Source of the DNA: Ceriagrion tenellum | Taxonomy: Eukaryota > Arthropoda > Insecta > Odonata > Coenagrionidae | Reading direction: 5' to 3' | DNA: 64,000 nt | NCBI GenBank assembly: GCA_963169105.1 | Contig: OY720636.1 | Span: forward strand, 134,469,747-134,533,746 | Shown: piece by piece, positions 46,732-58,813 of the stretch | Layout of the letters: each line of letters starts with the position of its first letter | Position numbering within the stretch: position 1 is the first letter of the stretch | Position numbers and translations under genes: made by a program | The notes under the pieces: model-generated | Told to the model about the DNA's origin: nothing | The model's input: the letters and a program-made list of their open reading frames with translations, nothing else | The model's database searches: none

Positions 46732-49700
46732 TCACAGAGAGTTTCTCTAACAAGGGCTAACAAGTATTTGATAAGTAAAAATAAGTACCTAGTGAATGAT
46801 GAAGTAATGTGAGGATTAAGTTGGCTGGAAAGGTAGAAAGATAAGTGTGATAGGATTATTGGGCAAATTTGGACTACCCCTGTCAGAAAGAGGAAGAGGT
46901 ATTTAGCGTTTTGGATCAGCTGGATGAAACAATTGGTAGACTATCTGGTACTTGCGTACCAGGTACGTACAAAAATTAATCATCATCATGGCAATGCCCA
47001 CCTCATCTCCCCTGTGTATTACATATTGTATATAAGTAAGCGATTGTGATGATGAAAACTACTGCCACAATTTCAACTCGTTTGATTCTTCGTTCCAACA
47101 AAGGAACGTAAGAATGACTGGATAAATGGAATCACAGTTTACACGATACGGCGATATTATACCCTCATAGATAGGCGGTGACTTAAAAACGATTATCTGT
47201 GAGGAGAAGTTGACAGTCAAAATCAATTTTGTAATCGGTTTTTTATTTATTGCTGCCAGATATCGGTAAAATTGGATGAAATGGGGAGTAGTGTAGAGAC
47301 TAGCAGACTGAAATAGATCAAAGGACAGTGGAAGAAACCGGTCACACGGACAGCGACTCCTCGGCGAAATTCAAAATGAGGGACTGTATCTTTTGTAAAT
47401 TTAGTAATCAATAGTAATCGACCATCGTTTTCTGCTTTCGTCCCATTTACTTGAGATACAGGCTTCGCAGCCGTGGAGTCTCCGTGTCCTAAGGGGGGAA
47501 TACGTGGGAAAAATCTCAGTGAGGACCTTCCTATCCGTACGATCAGCCTGACCAGCAGGTCGGGCACAGCCGGGAAAGGTAGGTTTCCGACCTAGCCTAC
47601 CCTGTAATCCCTAACGAGGGGACCCGCTCGGTATCCCCTGGAAGTGCAATGAGGCCTACACCTCTTTCCAGGTTCTCCGGGCGAGGCGACCTATTGGGAC
47701 AAAACCAAGCACCACCCGGTAGTAAGAAGGAGGTTCTCAGTTACCCTCCCCTGCCGGGCGCCTCAGTTTTGCTGGTTACGGAGACTCCTTTCCCTACGTA
47801 AATACCTTTGGATATGTTTCGAATCCAAATTGGTTCTAATCGATGAACCAATGAGTCTGTGTCCTGCTGGAAGAGAAAAAAACCCCCTTAAAACGAAGAG
47901 GTTACGCTACCCAAGCGTAGAACACCAACATTAATGATGAATATTATTTTTAAGTACTTTCCTAGCTTGAAAGTCATCTACCGTAAGCTAAAAAAAAGGA
48001 AACCATTTAACATTACACCGATCCCAACAACCATGGAGGTAAATCGGGGTTAAAGTGGCATAGCTATTCTTCAAGACTCACCGACAACGTTGTTACTGTC
48101 GTTAGGCATCGGGTCTGTATCTCCAGCACCATAAATATCCGTATTATCATCACCTCCTTGAACACACTTTCTTAAAGTATTTCCCATGTTCCTTTTTAAT
48201 CGAAAGATCGGAAATGAATGCGGTTGCTAAGAATAAACGTTACCAAGGGCTCACCTCCTATTGTTGTCGAATCGTTCTCTTTAGTACAAAATACCGTATC
48301 CTTTGGAGTTATAGGAATAGTATTATCTTAAGATGATATGAATATAGCAAGAATCTGAAATTGTAAGAGTTTTTTGTCGATGTCCTCGAGCATGAACTAT
48401 TTGAAAGGGACGCGATGTAAAGAATGACGAAGATATGCGAGTGAATTAAGTATGGAATGAAGGGTGTGATAGAAAAAAATTTCGCTGGGTAAAATTCGAC
48501 TAACTGTAACATAAGGTGGAAGATAGAGACTGTGTATTTTATCAGCTGAATGAAATAATTCGTAGACCACCTGAATCATGCGTACCAGGTAGTCTACCAA
48601 AGGTGCACAAGTTTTAATCCTCCCGAAAAACGTCCACCTCATCTCTCCTGAGTATTATGTATAAAACATAAACGATCGTGGTGAAGACGATTCCTGCGAT
48701 AATTTAAAATCTGTAGATTTCTTAGTAGCAGTCAAGGAACACAAGAAATGACTGGTTAAAAATAGGTACTGTTTTTCGCGATAAGGAAATATTTTACCGC
48801 CACGGATAGGCTGTGACGTTATAACGACTGTCTGTGAAGTGGAGTAATCAGTGGAAATCATTTCTGTAGTCGTTTATTAATTGATATATTCAAGTTTTTT
48901 TTTCTATCAATTATTATTACATAAATTAGGGAGGATTATACAAGGCTGAGGACAGTTTTGGAACAGAGGTGAGTGGAAGAAGATTGTCAAACTGACAGCG
49001 ATTCCACAATTAATTGCCCAAAGGAGGGACTGTATATAGAGTACAATTCAAATCTTATAGTTACAGCCAGCTGTCTGCAGAGACTATGGAATATATCGGT
49101 ACCCCCTCGGAATATTTGTATATTTTACTGTGTAAACGAATGCATGCACGTTTTCATGACTGTTTCATAATTGCACCGCATAAAACGGCAAATTGTATGA
49201 TTATATCCGAAAATCTAAACGGGAAATGGCACCTGCTCTAATTCCATTCATTTTTTCTACATTCCGTAATTGTTTCGTTGAAACAATAAAATGTATTATG
49301 TAATTCGCCCTTTAGTGAATAAGCTTGTGCGGAGATAAAGTCATGGAAAGTTCTTTTTTTCATATTTCACCCAAAAAATAGTATTTTATTGCGTTTACTT
49401 GCGAATATATTTGCATAAGATTGTGTTTTTAACTCAGCACTCTCGTTCGTTGCTTTAGAAGGCCAAATCTTAGTATGGGGTTTTATACCACTTTTCTTCG
49501 AACACGGCCCTTTTAATCAATCATTATAATTAAGATTACGTTATAATTTGATTGATTGTTTTGCCAAAATTTATGCTATCTTTTTACCTGCTAATCGTGA
49601 TCCCAAAAATAGGCCTCAGGATTTTTACCATTGATAATACCTGTGTTTGACGTGCGCGCAATGGAGTCAGTGTATACTCAAAATCTGGTTCCTCACTCTT

Positions 49701-51599
49701 CGAAAAAGGGAATAGCCGGAAAGGAAATACATGCTGAATTGTTGAACACCGTTAACCGAACCCAAACCCGATGCAGCACCGAACACAAACAACGTTATGC
49801 TCAACGTTATTAACAATTATGATGGTCGTTAGTTAAAACTAATTCTGCCAATGAAATTATGGCTACCCGACAGTACTTTCATAATTCTTTCAAGGGGAAT
49901 TGTTTTTTCTTTCCAGAGCAAGGAAAGCAGAATTTGTAGGTTCAATGAAGTAAACACAGATGGAACGTCCACAATGTATGGAATTATTCACAGAACTATT
50001 AGGTACCAGATCTTTAAGTATATTCACATTTGAAAAGCCTTCGAATTTAGCGAATTAATCGATTTTTCCGCAAAAAATTAATAAACATCACACAAATACA
50101 CGTAGTAATGATAAAATAGTATCCATTTGAAAGTTTCTTCACTTCTATTTTCCATAAAAGCCCATATTATCACACCCCGAGTTCTAACTTAAAACCTAGC
50201 AAGCATAACAAGTCTGCTTTTTCATATACTTGGTGTCTTGACTAGGTATCTAGACAATATGGCGTCAGCGGCCACTTGAATTGGACGTCATTTCCGCCCA
50301 ATGCGTACTAGGTTTCCAGACAAGATTGTTCGATTTGCCAAGTCAGAAAACGGCCTTAAATGGAAACCAGCGTCTCTGGATCCTTCTTTCTCCCACAAAG
50401 ACTCGTTAGGCGCTACGGCTGAGAGAAATCACTCCTAGGTGCGCCCCACGAATCTCTTTTCTCCCATTTTCAGGACAAAACCAAGTTAAAGGCTTGGGCC
50501 GTTTTCGAACTTGGCAAACGCATAGTTAACTGCCCATCAAGTTATCTAGATCCCCAGGCGGACGGAGTGAAATCCTCCCTGGGCACTTTCGTAGCCGTTA
50601 TACGGTGGAAGAGACATCATGCGGCCATCATCTCATAAATCAAACGAAAGGCTGCATCCGTGTTCATGTTGGTCGGTGATTCAAGTCAGTTACTTCTTGA
50701 CACGGAGAAGGAACAGGAGGTTGATCGGAGTAGGGAAAATGGGTGGAAATAGACCCAGATGGTAAGCAAGGTATTTTGGCGGCAAGAGGTTTTCAACTTA
50801 CCGATAGAGGCGCTGCAGATAGCGGCACTTCCATCATCCGAGCGTTTTCTCGTTCTTTTATGAAGTTAGCGTGGTGAACAGCGGTTGTGAACTTGCTATT
50901 TTGGTGAATTAGACTGTGGACCGCTAGGAGTGTCGTGGACCGCTCGGAGCGATTACGGAACTTAGAATGGTCGTTGCATAACGTCGCAAACGGGACGTTA
51001 CACACCACAAGTTAGGGACCCGGTCTTTCACAACGCCTAGTATTTTGGTAATATTATTACGTGCTTTTATGCGCCAGTGGCTTAATATTTCGCATTCTAA
51101 CATCAGAAGTTACTTGCAATTGCTACTCTGGAAGACTGTCATTTGAGGAATTTCAGTCAAAAATGTTTATTTTTGATAAATTACCCTCTGATCCTGCCAG
51201 CCTCTCAACAACATCATGCTCTTGTTTGCACTTTAGCCTACATGTATGCGAATAACCTAAGTCGTCGAAGCACCCTAATCACCCTAATACTACTTCTACT
51301 GCCTACATGTACGTTCCCAAGATATTCAAGAGAGCATTGAGACAGAATAAGCAACCTCATGATCTTGTTTTTCATTTAACATCACGTGGAATGTTATGTT
51401 GGAAATAATTATGCTAACTTATTATGCCTAATCAAAGGTAAAATCATCAATTCCGTAGGAAGACACCTCGAATTAGCCATCTGCCCGCCTCTATTCTCAT
51501 TTATATGCTATGATCATGCATCGTCGTTTTTCCACATACAATGGCATCGGGTTAAATGAAGTCAGAATGTTAAATACCACCATATATTTAAAATTCTAA

Positions 51600-51860
51600 A
51601 TTCTGATGATGTCTCTTCCACCGTATAACGGCTACGAAATTGCCCAGGGAGGATTTCACTCCGTTTGCCTGGGGATCTAGATAACTTGATGGGCAGTTAA
51701 CTATGCGTTTGCCAAGTTCGAAAACGGCCCAAGCCTGTAACTTTGGTTTTGTCCTGAAAACGGAAAAAAAAGAGATTCGTGGGGCGCACCTGGGAGCGAT
51801 TTCTCCCAGGTGCGTGTTCGAATCTCGCCTGGGTTGGTTATTCATTCCCAGGACATGGAT
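51600..51860 (+). repeat. Interspersed repeat, uninterrupted copy
   Basis: The continuous form of the repeat split at 16480-16910: GATGTCTCTTCCACCG, CCAAGTTCGAAAACGGCC, GCGATTTCTCCCAGGTGCG and GTTCGAATC. Another copy is at about 50290-50660 on the minus strand. Confidence 0.55.
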
Positions 51861-52739
51861 GTTCGTGTTCGCCCAATGAGTCTATTGTAAGAGAGGAATA
51901 CAGTCTTCAATTCCTCGATTGATATTATTAAAACCGCTGTCGGCTCCGTACCGCTTGCAGGGTAAACAGCTACCGAAAAAGACTGAGCTATGCCGCATTT
52001 TTATTGTTCCCCAACGGAAAAATGTGCGCAAGTCACTTTTAAGCATCGCTTGTCCGAACATTTCTTGCTAGAATTCAGTTTTGCGTAGTGCCTTGCCAGA
52101 GAAAGGCGTGAGTTTGTCATTAAGTATGGAAGCTGACGTATCTTCTTTACGTTCGAAAAAAAGAGAAGGCAACTTTTGAAGAGGAGAACCCCTAGTTTCT
52201 TGGTATTGTGAATTTCCAGTTTCAATACACTTCCGTGGATTTTTGGCTAACAGTGGTGCAATCAGTGCAAGCTTGTAACATTGTGTTAATTTTAACTTAA
52301 AAAAGATTACATAGGGTTTAATGGATCTTAGAAATGTCACGCATCTTGAGATGCATGAGAAATTTATTGAAAGTGGAAAAAAATCTGTATCATCTAAGAA
52401 ACAATGCATACTGGACTAGTTAAGCAACAAATTTAATTTTAATGAGGACGTCAATGCCAAAAATATTTTAGCAAGTGTAATGCAAAAGTATCTATTCTCA
52501 AAATATCTTCGTAAGTGGGAGCAAAGCTCACTTTCTGACAGTTTTTTCAGAAGAAAGTTCGGAAGTTGGCTCCAGCTGAAGTTGAAATTTTCCGGTCTCA
52601 TATAAATATGTTCCCAATATATCCGGTGAGCATCTACTGTGTGAATTGTAATGAGTTGCAGTGATATCAGTATCTCTTGCTTCAATGTGTTAATTAAAAT
52701 CATTACTCTTTGAAGGTTCGACTGAGTTAGCTGAAATTG

Positions 52740-53228
52740 GCCGACCGAAAAAAATGTTTTAGGAATCCATCGAGAGGGCAAAGAGAAGGAAAAGAGAGGA
52801 TTTCAGGGCTAGCACATCACCAGCTGAGTAAGCGTTTGCCACCTCGATGAGCTATCGAAGCAAAGGAGATGAGTCTGTCGCAAAAATAGTTAAAGTGGTG
52901 ACGACAAACACTCTCTCAAGAGCGAAGCGCGTGTTATCTGAATGGAGAACAAAGGAGGCCAATCCAAATGAACTATCTCCAGAAGAAGCTCTTTCCATTA
53001 TTGTTTCTGGCCATTTTACCAAAAACCACTTCTTTCTTCTTCGAATGACATCTTAAATAAATAGCCATTCCATTACCCTAGCTACAAGTCTGTATTAGAA
53101 GTCAAATATTCAGCCTACTCCGAGGACATCACTATCACAGAGGAGAAGTGTGATGTGAGTCTGCAGTGTATCATTGAAGTTAAGTGAGAGTAAAGTTAAT
53201 TCATGGATCAGCAATCGCCAAGAAAGCT
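52740..53228 (+). pseudogene. Transposase-like remnant, X' copy, cut by PLE-A
   Basis: Same sequence as 14890-15640 on the other strand: GRPKKMF, MSYRSKGDESVAKIVKVV, ELSPEEALSIIVSGHF. A stop now follows RMTS. Homology ends at about 53228 within CGCCAAGAAAGCT, where PLE-A sequence begins. Confidence 0.5.
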
Positions 53229-54225
53229 TTCTGATTTCAACAATTCTCACTCCGTCTCTTTCACATCAACTATCTCTAATTCCAATATCACCTTCCTTGA
53301 TGTTGACATCAAATTATCAGACCTGAATTTTCAGACCTCCGTTCACATCAAACCCACGAATAAACAACAATATCTTCACTATAGTAGCTGCCACCCCTCC
53401 CATACCAAACGCTCTCTTCCCTTCTCACTATCCATCCGAGGCCATCGTATTTGCAATAATCCTGAGTCCCTCAATACATTCCTTACCAACCTTCACCACT
53501 CGCTCCTCAAGCGTGGCTACCCAGAATCCCTTCTCGCCAAAAAAATCAGGAAAAATTGCCCCTCCTCCAAACCTCATCCCACGAAAGACTCCCGCATCCT
53601 TTCTATTTGCACTACATATTTCCCGGGTGTTCAGTCTATCAATTTTATCCTTAAAGATCTCTTCCCCATTCTCAAAAACCACTCCTCCACTTCAAAAATT
53701 TTCTCCCAGCCACCCTCAATCACATACAAGCGTCCTCCTAACTTGTCCGATTTATTAAAATCCACGACGCCTCTTTCCAAAATCCCTGTTGCCTCAAAAC
53801 CTACCTCCTCCCCTTGTAATCGTCCCCGGTGCAAATTATGTCCCATCTTCAGTTCCTCCCCTCCTCCCAACTCCTCCATCGCCTCCTTCCCCAACCCTCT
53901 TCCCTCCTCTTGCGTCACCAGTAATGTTGTTTACCACCTACAATGTAGGCTATGCCCTTCATTTTACATAGGAAAAAGTTCCACCCCCCTCAATATACGG
54001 ATTAATAATCACCGTGCCAATTGCAAGAACCCAACTCAATCTGCTTCCCTTCCCGTGGCGATCCACGCCTCTCAACACATGAAATCCTTTGACAACTGCT
54101 ACAATGTTTCAGTTTTGTACTCCCTTCCACCATCTGCTTCCACTATTGAACTTAACTCTGTAGAGCTCTCCCTAATTTGGCTCTATCACGCGTTCCTCCC
54201 CCCCGGCATCAATGTCTCTCACTAA
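53229..54225 (+). pseudogene. PLE-A 5'-truncated copy: RT thumb and GIY-YIG endonuclease
   Basis: Encodes the last 330 or so residues of the PLE-A protein from SDFNNSHSVSFTSTIS onward: TFLDVDIKLSDLNFQTS, SIRGHRICN, the Cys-rich CNRPRCKLCPIF, and the GIY-YIG core VVYHLQCRLCPSFYIGKSS with NIRINNHRANC. It lacks the RT catalytic core. Apart from one base at the junction (TTC for CTC) it matches 56446-57442. A 5'-truncated unit in direct tandem before a complete one is the usual PLE arrangement. Its left edge interrupts the older transposase remnant. Confidence 0.9.
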
Positions 54226-54622
54226 TCCCCCTCTCCTTCCCTTCCCCTTTCCCCTTCCCCCACCTCTCCCTCCCTTCTATCCTTTACCCGTCACTACCTT
54301 CTAACATTCTGACGAAGGCGGTTGTGTCCGCCGAAATATATCAAAATTTCTGTGAGTTTTACCTTTTTTTGTGCTCTATATGTAACTGCTAGTCACGCCT
54401 GTGACCTTTTTTTATATCTGTGCACTACAAGTGTTTTTCGCCAAGTGGACATATCGTTGCGCTGCAATCATCCTGTGCCTTCCCTTCTTCGGCTGTGCCT
54501 TCGGATCCTGTGCCGTGAGTCACAACCGCCTTTTCAGTGTTCTTACCTCTTCCTTTCACCACTGTTCATCTCCTTTTTCCTTTCTTTCTACCAGTCACTT
54601 TTCCCTAACCCTTTCTCCCATC
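54226..54622 (+). repeat. PLE-A terminal (pseudo-LTR) segment, copy 1
   Basis: From the stop of the truncated unit to the ATG of the complete unit. It starts with C/T-rich sequence, holds the hammerhead core and the palindromic GTCACGCCTGTGAC, and leads without a break into the complete ORF. Repeated at 57443-57805 and, inverted, at 60899-61261. Confidence 0.85.
54309..54342 (+). ncRNA. Hammerhead ribozyme core in PLE-A terminal repeat
   Basis: CTGACGA (54309-54315), stem II GGCGG/CCGCC with loop TTGTGT (54317-54332), GAAA (54333-54336), then the 6-base palindrome ATATAT (54336-54341) and C at the predicted cleavage position (54342). This fits CUGANGA-stem II-GAA-stem III-NUH. Hammerhead motifs with very short stem III, thought to act as dimers, are known from PLEs. 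Flanking stem I is weak: TT/AA next to the core and TCAC/GTGA further out. Confidence 0.8.
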
Positions 54623-57442
54623 ATGACTGACATCGATCCCGTTTACTCGTGGATCCGCCGTATTAAAAAACTATCCTTCAAGCTGTCCCAATTTACCTGT
54701 CACACGGAGTTTCTCAGTTTCTGTATATCCTTGGGCATATTCCCTAATGGTCTACGCGTCATTGTCCCACTTTCTTGCCTGCCCCCCCAACTGCACCCTG
54801 CCCTTCATTGTTTTTCTTTTCAGCAATCCTTCCTACTATGTTGTCTCATCCGAGACAAATATTATGAGCTGACCATTTCATATCAAAAATCAATCCACTC
54901 CCTTATCAACATCATTTCGGCCTCTGCTCCAAATTCGCTTTCCACCGTCAGCAAAATTCTTAAATCTTCTCATCGATCTCTCGAACTTCGCCGATTTAAG
55001 TCGTTGAAAAAACTGTCCTCTCTTTGTGCCTCCCATTTTCGCGCTGGTCTTTCCCTTCCTCTCCGCTTAACTACCCCCCCTTCACCCTCTCCTCCCCTGT
55101 ACCTTTTCAAACCTGACCTGGCCACACTTTTTAACCTTCCTCCCCCATCACCATCTTGGAACCCTCCTAAACGTGTGCCTCAGAAGAGAGACCTCCCGCG
55201 CGACCCTCCTCTAGGAGCCGATAACCCGGAAAACCAAGCTCAGAATGCTGTTGTTAACCTATCCTCGATCCCCTTAAACCCTCATGAATTGTCTCTACTT
55301 AGTAAAGGCCTCTCTTTCTCTCCCACCCCAAGTGTAAACAGAGTCACTCTCCTCAAGGATGTCCTGCACTTCTGTCGGAACCTGAGATGGCGAGTTTTCT
55401 GGGACTCTCAAACCCAAGCCCAGTCACTCCCCAAGCCCATTCATAGCGCCTTGCTTAAGTTCCGACCACCCTCTACCCATGAACCCAAATCTCTTGCTGC
55501 CAACCATCCGGTCGAAGTTTTTATTAACCTCCTTTTGTCCAAAATCTCAAGCTCCTCCTTTTTAAATTCCCTTAATCCAAAATCTAACCTCTCGCAACCT
55601 GAATCCTTGGCGCTCAAAAAATTAACCCGCAACCCGGATATAGTCATCACCTCAGCTGACAAAGGTACCACTGTCGTTGTCCTGGACACGTCCCACTACA
55701 TTTCGGAAGCCAATCGGCAGCTCTCAGATACGTCCTCCTATTCCGTAGTCCCCAATGACCCCAATCCCGGTTTTCAAGTTGAAATTATCTCCTTCCTCCA
55801 AGAAAATGGGCCTTCGGAGGGTCTATCTTCTGCGGACATTTCCTTGCTCTCCCCCGCTTATCCGAAAACTCCTCACTTTTATATTCTCCCCAAAATCCAC
55901 AAACCTAACAATCCTGGTCGACCTATTGTTTCCTCCCGCAATTCCCCCACGGAAAGAATTTCGGCATTCGTCGACTATTACCTCCAACCGCTGGTGTGCG
56001 CATTACCGTCTTATGTGAAAGACACCTACCATTTCCTCCAAATCCTTAAGTCTACCCCCCTCCCTGCTGATAACCAAATCTTAATGGCCACAATAGATGT
56101 CACCTCACTCTATACTAGTATTCCTCACCCTGAAGGTTTGTCTTCCCTGCGATTTTTCCTCTCCGAACGCCCACATCCTCAGCTTCCGAGTACGGAATTC
56201 CTCTCTAAATTGACGGAGATCATCCTCACTCATAATTCCTTCGCCTTCAATAAAAAATTCTACCTTCAAACCAAGGGCTGTGCCATGGGTAGCAGGTTCA
56301 GCCCCTCTTATGCTAACCTCTATCTTGGGCGGCTTGAGCAATCCTTCCTCTCTGGATATCCTTTAAAACCCCTGTTGTGGCTCCGCTACATTGACGACAT
56401 TTTTCTTCTTTGGCCTCATGGCACCGATTCTCTAAATACTTTCCTTTCTGATCTCAACAATTCTCACTCCGTCTCTTTCACATCAACTATCTCTAATTCC
56501 AATATCACCTTCCTTGATGTTGACATCAAATTATCAGACCTGAATTTTCAGACCTCCGTTCACATCAAACCCACGAATAAACAACAATATCTTCACTATA
56601 GTAGCTGCCACCCCTCCCATACCAAACGCTCTCTTCCCTTCTCACTATCCATCCGAGGCCATCGTATTTGCAATAATCCTGAGTCCCTCAATACATTCCT
56701 TACCAACCTTCACCACTCGCTCCTCAAGCGTGGCTACCCAGAATCCCTTCTCGCCAAAAAAATCAGGAAAAATTGCCCCTCCTCCAAACCTCATCCCACG
56801 AAAGACTCCCGCATCCTTTCTATTTGCACTACATATTTCCCGGGTGTTCAGTCTATCAATTTTATCCTTAAAGATCTCTTCCCCATTCTCAAAAACCACT
56901 CCTCCACTTCAAAAATTTTCTCCCAGCCACCCTCAATCACATACAAGCGTCCTCCTAACTTGTCCGATTTATTAAAATCCACGACGCCTCTTTCCAAAAT
57001 CCCTGTTGCCTCAAAACCTACCTCCTCCCCTTGTAATCGTCCCCGGTGCAAATTATGTCCCATCTTCAGTTCCTCCCCTCCTCCCAACTCCTCCATCGCC
57101 TCCTTCCCCAACCCTCTTCCCTCCTCTTGCGTCACCAGTAATGTTGTTTACCACCTACAATGTAGGCTATGCCCTTCATTTTACATAGGAAAAAGTTCCA
57201 CCCCCCTCAATATACGGATTAATAATCACCGTGCCAATTGCAAGAACCCAACTCAATCTGCTTCCCTTCCCGTGGCGATCCACGCCTCTCAACACATGAA
57301 ATCCTTTGACAACTGCTACAATGTTTCAGTTTTGTACTCCCTTCCACCATCTGCTTCCACTATTGAACTTAACTCTGTAGAGCTCTCCCTAATTTGGCTC
57401 TATCACGCGTTCCTCCCCCCCGGCATCAATGTCTCTCACTAA
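54623..57442 (+). CDS. PLE-A complete protein: Penelope-like reverse transcriptase with GIY-YIG endonuclease
   Basis: The ATG at 54623 (MTDIDPVYSWIRR) gives 939 residues; the frame stays open upstream into the terminal repeat, so the start is chosen as the first ATG after it. N-terminal 330 residues are helical and Pro/Ser-rich. The RT runs about 340-660: TSADKGTTVVVLD, FYILPKIHKPNNPGRPIV, ATIDVTSLYTSIPHPEGL, GCAMGSRFSPSYANLY and the catalytic RYIDDIFLLW (YIDD near residue 590). Then come TFLDVDIKLSD, SIRGHRICN, a Cys pair region CNRPRCKLC (about 800) and GIY-YIG endonuclease VYHLQCRLCPSFYIG (about 840) with NIRINNHRANC. It would nick target DNA and copy the element RNA into it. All expected domains are present and unbroken, so the element may be or recently have been active. 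Confidence 0.92.
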   Translation: MTDIDPVYSWIRRIKKLSFKLSQFTCHTEFLSFCISLGIFPNGLRVIVPLSCLPPQLHPALHCFSFQQSFLLCCLIRDKYYELTISYQKSIHSLINIISASAPNSLSTVSKILKSSHRSLELRRFKSLKKLSSLCASHFRAGLSLPLRLTTPPSPSPPLYLFKPDLATLFNLPPPSPSWNPPKRVPQKRDLPRDPPLGADNPENQAQNAVVNLSSIPLNPHELSLLSKGLSFSPTPSVNRVTLLKDVLHFCRNLRWRVFWDSQTQAQSLPKPIHSALLKFRPPSTHEPKSLAANHPVEVFINLLLSKISSSSFLNSLNPKSNLSQPESLALKKLTRNPDIVITSADKGTTVVVLDTSHYISEANRQLSDTSSYSVVPNDPNPGFQVEIISFLQENGPSEGLSSADISLLSPAYPKTPHFYILPKIHKPNNPGRPIVSSRNSPTERISAFVDYYLQPLVCALPSYVKDTYHFLQILKSTPLPADNQILMATIDVTSLYTSIPHPEGLSSLRFFLSERPHPQLPSTEFLSKLTEIILTHNSFAFNKKFYLQTKGCAMGSRFSPSYANLYLGRLEQSFLSGYPLKPLLWLRYIDDIFLLWPHGTDSLNTFLSDLNNSHSVSFTSTISNSNITFLDVDIKLSDLNFQTSVHIKPTNKQQYLHYSSCHPSHTKRSLPFSLSIRGHRICNNPESLNTFLTNLHHSLLKRGYPESLLAKKIRKNCPSSKPHPTKDSRILSICTTYFPGVQSINFILKDLFPILKNHSSTSKIFSQPPSITYKRPPNLSDLLKSTTPLSKIPVASKPTSSPCNRPRCKLCPIFSSSPPPNSSIASFPNPLPSSCVTSNVVYHLQCRLCPSFYIGKSSTPLNIRINNHRANCKNPTQSASLPVAIHASQHMKSFDNCYNVSVLYSLPPSASTIELNSVELSLIWLYHAFLPPGINVSH

Positions 57443-57805
57443 TCCCCCTCTCCTTCCCTTCCCCTTTCCCCTTCCCCCACCTCTCCCTCCCTTCTATCCT
57501 TTACCCGTCACTACCTTCTAACATTCTGACGAAGGCGGTTGTGTCCGCCGAAATATATCAAAATTTCTGTGAGTTTTACCTTTTTTTGTGCTCTATATGT
57601 AACTGCTAGTCACGCCTGTGACCTTTTTTTATATCTGTGCACTACAAGTGTTTTTCGCCAAGTGGACATATCGTTGCGCTGCAATCATCCTGTGCCTTCC
57701 CTTCTTCGGCTGTGCCTTCGGATCTTGTGCCGTGAGTCACAACCGCCTTTTCAGTGTTCTTACCTCTTCCTTTCACCACTGTTCATCTCCTTTTTCCTTT
57801 CTTTC
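57443..57805 (+). repeat. PLE-A terminal (pseudo-LTR) segment, copy 2
   Basis: Matches 54226-54588 apart from a C to T change, then breaks at CCTTTCTTTC (57805), where the inverted PLE-B tail begins. Confidence 0.85.
57526..57559 (+). ncRNA. Hammerhead ribozyme core, second copy
   Basis: Identical to 54309-54342: CTGACGA, GGCGG/CCGCC stem, GAAATATATC. Confidence 0.8.
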
Positions 57806-58739
<934 letters not shown>

Positions 58740-58742
<3 letters not shown>

Positions 58743-58813
58743 GTCACAGGCGTGACTAGCAGTTACATATAGAGCACAAAAAAAAGTAAAACTCACAGAA
58801 ATTTTGATATATT
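58740..58813 (-). repeat. Inverted PLE terminal fragment before PLE-B copy 2
   Basis: Same 74-base inverted terminal fragment as 12197-12270, with the same junction TGATATATT/GAGGG. Confidence 0.8.

Larger units (their letters stand above)
46490..53228 (-). repeat. Inverted duplication block X'
   Basis: Reverse-complement copy of X (about 15150-32730) with a few percent divergence. It lacks the 3.9-kb P-like element, the 617-bp MITE, the 134-bp tRNA-like insertion and a 6.2-kb segment (23237-29426), the last replaced by 47 bp at 49750-49796. It ends inside the transposase remnant where PLE-A is joined. It contains no confident gene. Confidence 0.85.

Noticed and set aside
54401..54622. Extra 74 N-terminal codons of the PLE-A frame
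   Set aside because: They start at GTG inside the terminal repeat and also occur, without a following body, after the second unit; the ATG at 54623 is the better start.
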